Positions 1 to 4,961 of a stretch of DNA of 7,064 nt are shown piece after piece. Source of the DNA: an uncultured Lachnospiraceae bacterium. GTDB taxonomy: Bacteria > Bacillota > Clostridia > Lachnospirales > Lachnospiraceae. The notes beneath the pieces are model-generated. The model had not been told where the DNA came from. It worked only from the letters and a program-made list of their open reading frames with translations, and did not search any database. Position numbers and translations under genes: made by a program. The stretch's first letter is position 1. Every line of letters starts with the position of its first letter. The stretch spans positions 1 through 7,064 of the forward strand of contig CAMQOJ010000219.1 in assembly GCA_947003375.1 (NCBI GenBank), given 5' to 3'.

Positions 1-48
1 ATTATAGTGATATCAATCAGAAACAAAAAACATATGAAGGCCGGAAGA

Positions 49-69
49 CATGGCAGGAATACTGCCGTG
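49..69 (+). repeat. Small hairpin in the leader of the ABC operon
   Basis: An 8-bp stem (49-56 with 62-69, CATGGCAG/CTGCCGTG, one G-U pair) closes a 5-nt loop, ending 23 bases before the Shine-Dalgarno of the ATPase gene. No T-run follows, so it is not an intrinsic terminator. An ATG at 50 opens only a 13-codon frame without a good ribosome binding site, which I do not call a gene. I see no convincing promoter in bases 1-107; the operon promoter may lie upstream of the window. Confidence 0.35.
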
Positions 70-107
70 GACAACAGAGGAGCGGGAGTGACAGGAGGAA
101 ACGGACA

Positions 108-830
108 ATGCTTGAAATCAAGAACCTGACAAAAACCTACAAAGGCGGCAAGACCGCAGTGGACAATCTGTCCCTGACGGTGCGGGCCGGGGACATCTAC
201 GGCTTCATCGGCCACAACGGTGCCGGGAAGACCACTACCATCAAGGCCGTGGTGGGCATCCATGACTTCGACAAGGGGGAGATCCGTGTGGACGGCAAGG
301 ACGTGCGCACCCAGTCCCTGGCCTGTAAGAAAGCCATGGCCTACATCCCCGACAACCCGGACATCTACGAGTACCTGACGGGCATCCAGTACCTGAACTT
401 CCTGGCGGACATCTACCAGGTGCCCGGTAAGGAGCGGGAGGAGCGCATCCGCAGGGAGGCGGAGGACTTCGGCATCTATTCCGTACTGGGAGACCTGGTG
501 TCCACCTATTCCCACGGCATGCGGCAGAAGCTGGCCCTTACGGGGGCGCTGATCCACGAGCCAAAGCTCCTGGTGCTGGATGAGCCCTTCGTGGGGCTGG
601 ATCCGGAGGCCTCCCTGCTGCTGAAGCGCAAGATGCATGCCTTCTGCGAAAAGGGCAGCGCCATCTTCTTCTCCACCCATGTGCTGGAGGTGGCGGAGAA
701 ACTCTGCAACCGCATCGCGGTGATCTCCGGCGGAAAGCTGATCGTGGAGGGCGACACAAAGGAGCTCACCAGAGACAAATCCCTGGAAGACGTATTTATG
801 GAGGTGACCCATCATGACAAGGCAGATTAG
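108..830 (+). CDS. ABC transporter ATP-binding protein (exporter type, EcsA-like)
   Basis: Cytoplasmic ATPase subunit that should power the membrane protein encoded next. The 240 residues are the usual length for a single ABC domain. Visible motifs: Walker A GHNGAGKT (35-42), signature YSHGMRQ (134-140) in place of LSGGQ, Walker B LLVLDEP (154-160) with catalytic Glu159, D-loop GLDP (163-166) and switch His191 in STHVLEVAE. The Q-loop position holds Asp82 (YIPDNPDIYEYLTG), a variation I associate with EcsA-like and related ABC-2 exporter ATPases. The start at 108 is supported by AGGAGG at 93-98, nine bases upstream. The 3' end overlaps the permease start by 17 nt, so the two are almost certainly co-translated. 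Substrate unknown: neighbours give no hint, and drug, lipid or peptide export are all possible. Confidence 0.93.
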   Translation: MLEIKNLTKTYKGGKTAVDNLSLTVRAGDIYGFIGHNGAGKTTTIKAVVGIHDFDKGEIRVDGKDVRTQSLACKKAMAYIPDNPDIYEYLTGIQYLNFLADIYQVPGKEREERIRREAEDFGIYSVLGDLVSTYSHGMRQKLALTGALIHEPKLLVLDEPFVGLDPEASLLLKRKMHAFCEKGSAIFFSTHVLEVAEKLCNRIAVISGGKLIVEGDTKELTRDKSLEDVFMEVTHHDKAD

Positions 831-2403
831 GCTACTGACAAAGCTTTCCCTGTACGGAATGTTCGGCTTCAACGAATTCCGCCATACCAGAGACGGAAAG
901 AAGAAGCTCCGCTTCTGCCTCATGGGGGCGCTCTGGGTGCTCCTGATTCTGATGCTGGCGGGCTATGTGGGACTGACCAGCTACGGGCTCACATCCATAG
1001 GCATGGGGTATTTCGTCCCTGCTGTTCTGGGCATGCTGGTATCGCTGGTGACGTTCTTTTTCACCATGACCAAGGCCGGTCCTATGCTCTTTGACCAGAG
1101 GTCCTATGAAAAACAGGTGGCTCTGCCGGTGGAGGCGAAGAGCATCATCGTCAGCCGGTTCCTGTCCATGTACCTGACGGACATGATGCTGGGGCTTGTG
1201 GTGATGCTGCCGGGAATGGCGGTGTACGGTGTGGCGGAGAGACCGGGTCTTACTTTTTATCTCTACGGATTCTTCGTCATCCTCTTCCTGCCCCTGCTGC
1301 CCCTGACGGCGGCTTCCGTGGTGGGGGCCCTGATTGCGGGCATCGCGGGCAGATGGAAGCGGGGGAACCTGGCCTCCATCCTGCTGACCATGATTTTCAT
1401 GTGCGTCGTTCTGGTGGGGAGCATGAGCCTGGGCAGGCTGGACGAAAGCCAGCTCGGGGCCATGATGGAGGAGATGGCGCTGCAAATGGAGCGTCAGATC
1501 GGCAGGCTCTATCCCCCGGCTATCTGGATCTCCGAGGCCATGGTGTCCGGGAAAGCGGCAGGGCTGCTCCTGTTCCTGGGGGTGTCCCTGGGGTGCTTCC
1601 TGATTTTCCTGGAAATCCTGGGGCGCTTTTACGGCCGCGTATGCCAGATGCTCAGCGCCAGGGAGGCCCGGGGGAATTATCAGATGGAGCGGCTGCAGGC
1701 CAAATCCGTCATGCGGAGCCTGGTGGAGCGGGAGTGGAGGCGCTATTTTGCCTCCAGCGTCTATGTGGTGAACACGCTGACAGGAGAGCTGATGATGGTG
1801 CTGCTGGCCGTGGGCGTGGCCCTGGCGGGGAGGGAGGCTGTGGACCAGCTGCTGGGCCTGCCCGGGGCGGTGGACAGGACGCTGCCTGTGCTGCTGGGGG
1901 CCATGCCCGTGATTATGCCTCTGACCGCCTGCTCCCTGTCCATGGAGGGGAAGAGCTGGTGGATGACCCAGACCCTGCCGGTGAGCAGGCGGGAGCTGAT
2001 TTGGAGCAAGGTGAACCTGCAGTTAATTGTAGCCCTGCCCTTTTATCTGGTGTCTGAGGCGGCGCTGATCGTGGCGCTGCGCCCGGGCCTGGCAGAGGCG
2101 GTGTGCCTGCTGGCGGTGCCCGCGGCCTATATCCTCTTCGGCGCCAGGGCGGGGATAGCGGTGAACGAGAAATTCCCCGTCTTCGACTGGGACAGCGAGG
2201 TCAAGGTGGTGAAGCAGGGGGCTTCCGCCTTCGTGATGGTGGTCATAGGGCTGGTATCGGCGGCAGTGCCCATCATTGCCCTGTTCGTCCTGGAGGGGAT
2301 GGCAGTTTTCGTGTATGGAGCCACTGTGGGGGCGCTCCTGCTGCTGACATGGCTCCTGGACCTTGGCGGGAAAAAGCCCTGCCCTCCCTATCGCCTGGAT
2401 TAG
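814..2403 (+). CDS. ABC transporter permease, ~12 membrane segments (putative ABC-2-type exporter)
   Basis: Integral membrane partner of the preceding ATPase. The 529 residues hold about twelve hydrophobic stretches (roughly 33-55, 64-86, 119-142, 146-175, 186-206, 246-270, 315-338, 357-375, 402-420, 426-446, 471-492, 495-516), with a charged cytoplasmic-looking linker at 275-312. This looks like two fused six-helix halves, so one chain could form the whole transmembrane domain. After helix 8 comes SMEGKSWWMTQTLPVSRREL (376-395), resembling the 'EGKxxWxxxxLPVS' segment I associate with large putative ABC exporters of Firmicutes (PF16949-like, from memory). The start is supported by GGAGGTG at 800-806 inside the ATPase gene. 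No canonical terminator follows; a GC-rich 4-bp hairpin at 2412-2424 has no T-run. EcsB is a possible relative but is shorter (about 400 aa). Confidence 0.85.
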   Translation: MTRQIRLLTKLSLYGMFGFNEFRHTRDGKKKLRFCLMGALWVLLILMLAGYVGLTSYGLTSIGMGYFVPAVLGMLVSLVTFFFTMTKAGPMLFDQRSYEKQVALPVEAKSIIVSRFLSMYLTDMMLGLVVMLPGMAVYGVAERPGLTFYLYGFFVILFLPLLPLTAASVVGALIAGIAGRWKRGNLASILLTMIFMCVVLVGSMSLGRLDESQLGAMMEEMALQMERQIGRLYPPAIWISEAMVSGKAAGLLLFLGVSLGCFLIFLEILGRFYGRVCQMLSAREARGNYQMERLQAKSVMRSLVEREWRRYFASSVYVVNTLTGELMMVLLAVGVALAGREAVDQLLGLPGAVDRTLPVLLGAMPVIMPLTACSLSMEGKSWWMTQTLPVSRRELIWSKVNLQLIVALPFYLVSEAALIVALRPGLAEAVCLLAVPAAYILFGARAGIAVNEKFPVFDWDSEVKVVKQGASAFVMVVIGLVSAAVPIIALFVLEGMAVFVYGATVGALLLLTWLLDLGGKKPCPPYRLD

Positions 2404-2450
2404 GCCCGCTGGGGGTGCAGCCCCGATATCCGGCATCCGCGGCGAAGCAG

Positions 2451-2479
2451 TGGACAGGTCCTCCCGAATCCGTTATAAT
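2451..2479 (+). promoter_or_regulatory. Sigma-70/SigA-type promoter for the HAD phosphatase gene
   Basis: A -35 box TGGACA (2451-2456, 5 of 6 to consensus), a 17-bp spacer and a perfect -10 TATAAT (2474-2479). Transcription would begin near 2486 and produce a leader of about 214 nt that contains the whole structured element at 2515-2668. This is the best promoter outside the IS. The inference is from sequence match only. Confidence 0.7.
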
Positions 2480-2514
2480 ATATATGCGGCAATAAAATCT
2501 TGCTCAAAAACCGG

Positions 2515-2668
2515 ATAAACGGCATGACTTGCTGTGCTATGCGGCTGGCAAGAATTATACTGCAGACCGCCAGATTTACAGTGGTGTCTCCGGGAAAGTG
2601 CTTAGCTGGCGGTCTGCAGTCGGGTTGTACTGCAAATTTAACCGGTGTGCAGTATAAATGCCGTTTAT
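2515..2668 (+). ncRNA. Candidate structured 5' leader RNA: closed four-way junction upstream of the HAD gene
   Basis: Four stems nest without conflict. P1, the closing stem, is 11 bp and perfect (2515-2525 with 2658-2668, ATAAACGGCAT). P2 is 7 bp with two G-U pairs (2528-2534/2546-2552). P3 is 15 bp and perfect (2559-2573/2606-2620, ACTGCAGACCGCCAG) with a 32-nt loop. P4 is 10 bp with one G-U (2625-2634/2648-2657) and abuts P1 with no gap, as in coaxial stacking. The P3 loop segment TGTCTCC (2585-2591) can pair over 7 bp, one G-U, with GGAGGCA (2686-2692), which contains the Shine-Dalgarno of the HAD gene. The shared ACTGCA/TGCAGT words also allow alternative P3/P4 pairings. I do not recognise a known riboswitch, T-box or ribozyme core. 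It could instead be a MITE-like mobile repeat with P1 as its ends. Confidence 0.6.
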
Positions 2669-2683
2669 ATAGCCTAAAAGTAC

Positions 2684-2690
2684 AGGGAGG
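2684..2690 (+). promoter_or_regulatory. Ribosome binding site of the HAD gene, potentially masked
   Basis: AGGGAGG lies nine bases before the ATG at 2700. A second GGAGG (2695-2699) touches the start codon and is too close to work in the usual way. The first site can be sequestered by the P3 loop of the upstream structured element (2585-2591 with 2686-2692), so it may be a control point. The pairing is predicted by eye. Confidence 0.6.
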
Positions 2691-2699
2691 CAGCGGAGG

Positions 2700-3482
2700 A
2701 TGAAGCTGATATTTTTCGATGTGGATGGGACGCTGATCGGCGATAAGGGACAGGTTCTGGCACAGAGCACGAAGGAAGCCATAGGAAAAGCAAGGGACAA
2801 CGGCCACATCTGCATGGTCAATACGGGCAGGACATGGAGGCTGGTGGCAGACTGGCTTCCGGGACAGGCGGATTTTGACGGGTATCTGCTGGGATGCGGC
2901 AGTATGGCCCGGTATCGGGGGGAAGTCCTCTGGCACAGGACATTTTCCATGGAGCAGGGCCGCTGGATTATGGAGGCGCTGGATCGCTGCGGCATCGATG
3001 CCCTTCTGGAGGGGAGTGAAGAAAATTACAGTAAGAACTTATCGGAAATCCGAACAGATGTCTTCCGCCATCATATGGGAGTGCGGTATCGCAGAAAGTA
3101 CGGGGCATGGGAAGAGGCCTGCGGCCGCTTCGACAAGCTATTTATGTATGTGGACGAGGATTCCAGGCTGGAGCGCTTCCGGCAGGAGTTCGCGGAGGAG
3201 CTGGACTTTATCGACAGGGACCGGGGCTTCTGGGAGGTGATACCCGCGGGCTGCTCCAAAGGCCTTGCCATGGAGGAGCTGGCGGAGGCCCTGGGGATTC
3301 CCATGGCGGACACGGTGGCCGTGGGCGACAGCAGCAATGACCTGGAGATGCTGCAGCGCGCCGGGACTGCCATCGCCATGGGCAATGCCACGCAGGGCAT
3401 CAGGGACCTGGCGGATTATGTGACCACGGACGTGATGGAGGACGGCATCTGGAATGCTCTGGACTGGCTGGGGGTGCTGTAG
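2700..3482 (+). CDS. Cof-type HAD-superfamily phosphatase (subfamily IIB)
   Basis: Cytoplasmic Mg2+-dependent phosphohydrolase; relatives act on sugar phosphates, FMN, PLP or similar small phosphoesters, and the substrate cannot be read from sequence. All four HAD motifs are intact: motif I DVDGT with nucleophile Asp7 and acid/base Asp9, motif II NTGR with Thr42, motif III Lys187 in GCSKG, and motif IV GDSSND (209-214) supplying metal-binding acids. The large insert between motifs II and III (about 60-180) is the type IIB cap. The AMGNA (226-230) and late DYVTTDVMEDGI (239-250) segments are typical of Cof proteins. The 260-aa length is normal. The start at 2700 has a good Shine-Dalgarno at 2684-2690. 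It appears to be monocistronic, with its own promoter (2451-2479) and an unusually structured leader. The next gene is convergent. Confidence 0.93.
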   Translation: MKLIFFDVDGTLIGDKGQVLAQSTKEAIGKARDNGHICMVNTGRTWRLVADWLPGQADFDGYLLGCGSMARYRGEVLWHRTFSMEQGRWIMEALDRCGIDALLEGSEENYSKNLSEIRTDVFRHHMGVRYRRKYGAWEEACGRFDKLFMYVDEDSRLERFRQEFAEELDFIDRDRGFWEVIPAGCSKGLAMEELAEALGIPMADTVAVGDSSNDLEMLQRAGTAIAMGNATQGIRDLADYVTTDVMEDGIWNALDWLGVL

Positions 3483-3496
3483 CGGTGGTTGGGGGC

Positions 3497-3536
3497 ACAT
3501 GAAACCCCACATCTTTCAAATGAAGGGTTCTCATGT
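3497..3536. repeat. Imperfect hairpin between convergent genes
   Basis: ACATGAAACCC (3497-3507) pairs with GGGTT and TCATGT (3525-3536) across one bulged C (3530), giving 11 bp around a 17-nt loop. A competing TGGGG/CCCCA stem (3490-3494/3505-3509) overlaps it. It lies just after the HAD stop and beyond the end of the minus-strand Rpn gene, where a shared terminator would be expected. Neither strand has a T-run after the stem, so terminator function is uncertain. The rest of 3483-3586 shows nothing I can name. Confidence 0.35.
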
Positions 3537-3586
3537 CAGGTATCGCCAGCGAATGCCGACGGATAAAGAAAGGCCTCAGCCATATC

Positions 3587-4618
3587 CTACTTTCTATTCT
3601 GTGTTGAATGTTCCAGGAACTGCTCCAGGCTCTCTGCCCGTCCGGCCAGCCGCAGCCACCCGTCCAGGACTGCCAGATCTGTCTCGGCCAGGATGCGCTG
3701 CTTTGCTTCCTCCGGCACGGGGCCTAAATCCTCCAGCAGTATCAGGACGCTGTCCGCCTTGCTCTCCGCGATGCTTTTCGTAAAGCGCAGCCTGTGCTGG
3801 GCAAGGGCCTCCTGATACCACTTGTCCAGCACGTTAAGATCAGTCTCAGCCAGGATGCGGTCCCGCTCCTCATCGGAAACCTCTCGGGTGTCCTGCAGCA
3901 GCATCAAGAGACTGCTTGCCATGCTTTCAGCCTTGGCCTCGGTCTTAAGTCTCCGCTCGATTTCATAACTCTTCATATACGCCAGCCCCACTTCCCTGTC
4001 TGATTTTACTTCCGTCACCATCTGATGCAGCCTGGCCAGCCCGGAAGACCTGGCGTTCTCTGCGGTGGAATGCTCCATGTACCGCGCCAACTGCCGCACC
4101 TCCTCCGGCGGGTCGCCCTCCGTCCCTTTCGTGTAGAGGAACACTGTCCTTGCGCCATCCTCATAGGGAAGCTCCGGCACCTCCAGGCAGCGGTTCCCGA
4201 TGGTGTACACCATCCGCCCAAGCCCAAAGGGGTCATAGGTGGTGATGAATATGACCACCACATTGCGCAGCGCGCTGTAGTCGTCCCCTGCGGCGAAGTT
4301 CCCCGCGTCGATTTTCGAATGGTAGAACCGCACCCGGCGGGGCAGGGCGGCCACCTCCTTCGAACTGCTGCCATTGTCGGGCTCCACATCGAAAATCTCC
4401 CCGTCCTCCTCGTCCAGATAGATGTCCAGCCGCACGCCGTGCCTCCCCGCTGTCTCCCCGTACCAGGACTTCTGGGGCACTACCGTGAGGTGGCGGATTC
4501 TGCGCTGTAGGATGCACTCCAGTATATAGCGCGCCGCCTCCGTGCCGTAGGTCTTGTGGACGGTCAGGCTGTAAGCCAGGAAATCGTCCACCAGGTTCAT
4601 GTCTTCCAATCTCTTCAT
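3587..4618 (-). CDS. Rpn-family PD-(D/E)XK nuclease / putative transposase-like protein
   Basis: A 343-residue protein of the Rpn/PDDEXK_2 group, DNA endonucleases linked to RecA-independent recombination and, more recently, to phage defence. The N-terminal half holds the nuclease fold: RLDIY with Asp65, then FDVEPDN with Glu79. The usual E-x-Q/K third residue is Asp81 here. I recall this E-P-D form in clostridial relatives, so it need not mean inactivity. Family-typical LPRRVRFYHSKIDA (92-105), DYSALRNVVVIFI (113-125), YDPFGLGRMVYTI (128-140) and LYTKGTEG (161-168) follow. The C-terminal part carries two copies of a ~40-residue module, 54 residues apart, each containing ILAETDLxVLDxW (255-267 and 309-321). 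The ATG at 4618 is preceded by AGGAG with a 5-nt spacer, itself in a hairpin. Whether it acts as nuclease, recombinase or defence toxin is unknown. Confidence 0.85.
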   Translation of the reverse strand: MKRLEDMNLVDDFLAYSLTVHKTYGTEAARYILECILQRRIRHLTVVPQKSWYGETAGRHGVRLDIYLDEEDGEIFDVEPDNGSSSKEVAALPRRVRFYHSKIDAGNFAAGDDYSALRNVVVIFITTYDPFGLGRMVYTIGNRCLEVPELPYEDGARTVFLYTKGTEGDPPEEVRQLARYMEHSTAENARSSGLARLHQMVTEVKSDREVGLAYMKSYEIERRLKTEAKAESMASSLLMLLQDTREVSDEERDRILAETDLNVLDKWYQEALAQHRLRFTKSIAESKADSVLILLEDLGPVPEEAKQRILAETDLAVLDGWLRLAGRAESLEQFLEHSTQNRK

Positions 4619-4621
4619 ATG

Positions 4622-4644
4622 GGCTCCTATTCCGGACAGGAGCC
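4622..4644 (-). promoter_or_regulatory. Hairpin sequestering the Rpn ribosome binding site
   Basis: A perfect 7-bp inverted repeat (GGCTCCT at 4622-4628 with AGGAGCC at 4638-4644) surrounds a 9-nt loop. On the minus-strand transcript the AGGAG Shine-Dalgarno (complement of 4624-4628), five bases before the start codon, forms the 3' arm of this stem. Translation from full-length mRNA should therefore be reduced unless the hairpin opens. The pairing is seen directly; the regulatory effect is inference. Confidence 0.55.
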
Positions 4645-4682
4645 GCGGCCTGCGCCAGAAACTCCCGTCCTTTGTTGTGTGA

Positions 4683-4710
4683 ATGGTATCAAAAGCATAG
4701 AGTTTCTGAA
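4683..4710 (-). promoter_or_regulatory. Possible promoter of the Rpn gene
   Basis: On the minus strand, TTCAGA (complement of 4705-4710, 4 of 6 to the -35 consensus), a 16-bp spacer and an extended -10 TGATACCAT (hexamer at 4683-4688). Transcription would start near 4676 and give a leader of about 58 nt containing the RBS hairpin. The -35 is weak, so this is a moderate call. The IS left end lies 67 bp upstream of it. Confidence 0.4.
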
Positions 4711-4754
4711 AAAGGCTTAAGATGTCAGATTTGCACCAATGGATTCAAGAAATA

Positions 4755-4776
4755 TATGCTTTATGAGATAAGCATA
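4755..4776. repeat. 7-bp inverted repeat immediately beside the IS insertion point
   Basis: TATGCTT (4755-4761) and AAGCATA (4770-4776) flank an 8-nt spacer, and the IS begins two bases later at 4778. The last eight bases before the IS are AAGCATAC (4770-4777), the expected left copy of a target duplication if the element makes 8-bp duplications as IS66 relatives do. The right copy is outside the window. Otherwise 4645-4754 shows only the possible promoter above. Confidence 0.4.
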
Positions 4777-4777
4777 C

Positions 4778-4801
4778 GTTACAATTCACGGCCTAGCCGA
4801 T
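4778..4801 (+). repeat. Left terminal inverted repeat of the IS
   Basis: A 24-bp end beginning GTTACAATTCACGG and finishing CCTAGCCGAT. It is the exact reverse complement of 7041-7064, with no mismatch, and the match stops at the next inner base. The GT-initial outer end is compatible with IS66 relatives, whose ends usually start GTAA. This is the presumed transposase binding and cleavage site. Confidence 0.93.
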
Positions 4802-4853
4802 TAGGATTTCTTAAGTTTTTTGAATTTTCATAACCATATAAATCAAGAGGTAG

Positions 4854-4895
4854 AAATGCCAAAAAGTGTTGAAATTTCAATACTTTTTGGCATTT
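4854..4895 (+). terminator. 42-bp near-perfect palindrome in the IS leader, likely insulating terminator
   Basis: Arms 4854-4874 and 4875-4895 are complementary at 20 of 21 positions, the exception being a G-T wobble at 4868/4881. The start AAATGCCAAAAAGTG is mirrored by TACTTTTTGGCATTT, with TTTTAGTATTG following. In RNA this gives a very long stem with A-rich 5' and U-rich 3' sides, resembling a bidirectional intrinsic terminator. It lies between the left end and the IS promoter, where it could stop transcription entering from outside, a known way for insertion sequences to limit transposase expression. It could also be a protein binding site. Confidence 0.6.
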
Positions 4896-4900
4896 TAGTA

Positions 4901-4929
4901 TTGTGTTTTATGTGGTTATGTGATACAAT
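4901..4929 (+). promoter_or_regulatory. Promoter of the IS genes
   Basis: A -35 TTGTGT (4901-4906, 4 of 6 to consensus), a 17-bp spacer and an extended -10 TGATACAAT (hexamer TACAAT at 4924-4929, 5 of 6). Transcription would start near 4936, about 26 bases before the accessory gene. It lies directly after the palindrome at 4854-4895 and is overlapped by the inverted repeat at 4910-4945. Confidence 0.7.
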
Positions 4930-4945
4930 ATACACATAACCACAT
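4910..4945 (+). promoter_or_regulatory. Operator-like perfect 13-bp inverted repeat around the IS -10 box
   Basis: ATGTGGTTATGTG (4910-4922) and CACATAACCACAT (4933-4945) are exact reverse complements separated by 10 bases that contain the -10 hexamer. The right arm covers the expected transcription start. A protein bound here would block the promoter, so autoregulation by an IS protein is plausible. The word CATAACCA also occurs at 4829-4836. Alternatively, readthrough RNA could fold here close to the ribosome binding site at 4950-4955. Confidence 0.55.
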
Positions 4946-4961
4946 TCAAGGGAGGATTATC

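Noticed and set aside
832..1485. 217-codon minus-strand frame inside the permease gene
   Set aside because: His/Gln-rich translation typical of the complement of a GC-rich membrane-protein gene; no ribosome binding site or recognisable domain.
1353..2057. 234-codon plus-strand frame overlapping the permease in another frame
   Set aside because: Gly/Ala/Arg-rich low-complexity translation, a frame shadow of high-GC coding sequence.
2408..2424. GC-rich hairpin just after the permease stop as a terminator
   Set aside because: Stem of only four base pairs and no T-run; the downstream sequence is GC-rich.
2515..2668. Known riboswitch, T-box leader or hammerhead-type ribozyme
   Set aside because: I could not find the T-box consensus, a hammerhead core (CUGAUGA...GAAA) or the conserved core of common riboswitches. 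Reported instead as an unassigned structured element.
2500..2703. 67-codon frame across the structured leader, starting TTG and ending in an ATGA overlap with the HAD start
   Set aside because: No Shine-Dalgarno before the TTG at 2500 or the in-frame ATG at 2524, an odd cysteine-rich composition, and the same bases are fully explained by the nested stems. The ATGA overlap is probably coincidental.
4025..4510. 161-codon plus-strand frame opposite the Rpn gene
   Set aside because: Antisense shadow: Pro/His/Val-rich translation with no motif, while the minus-strand frame carries a clear conserved domain.
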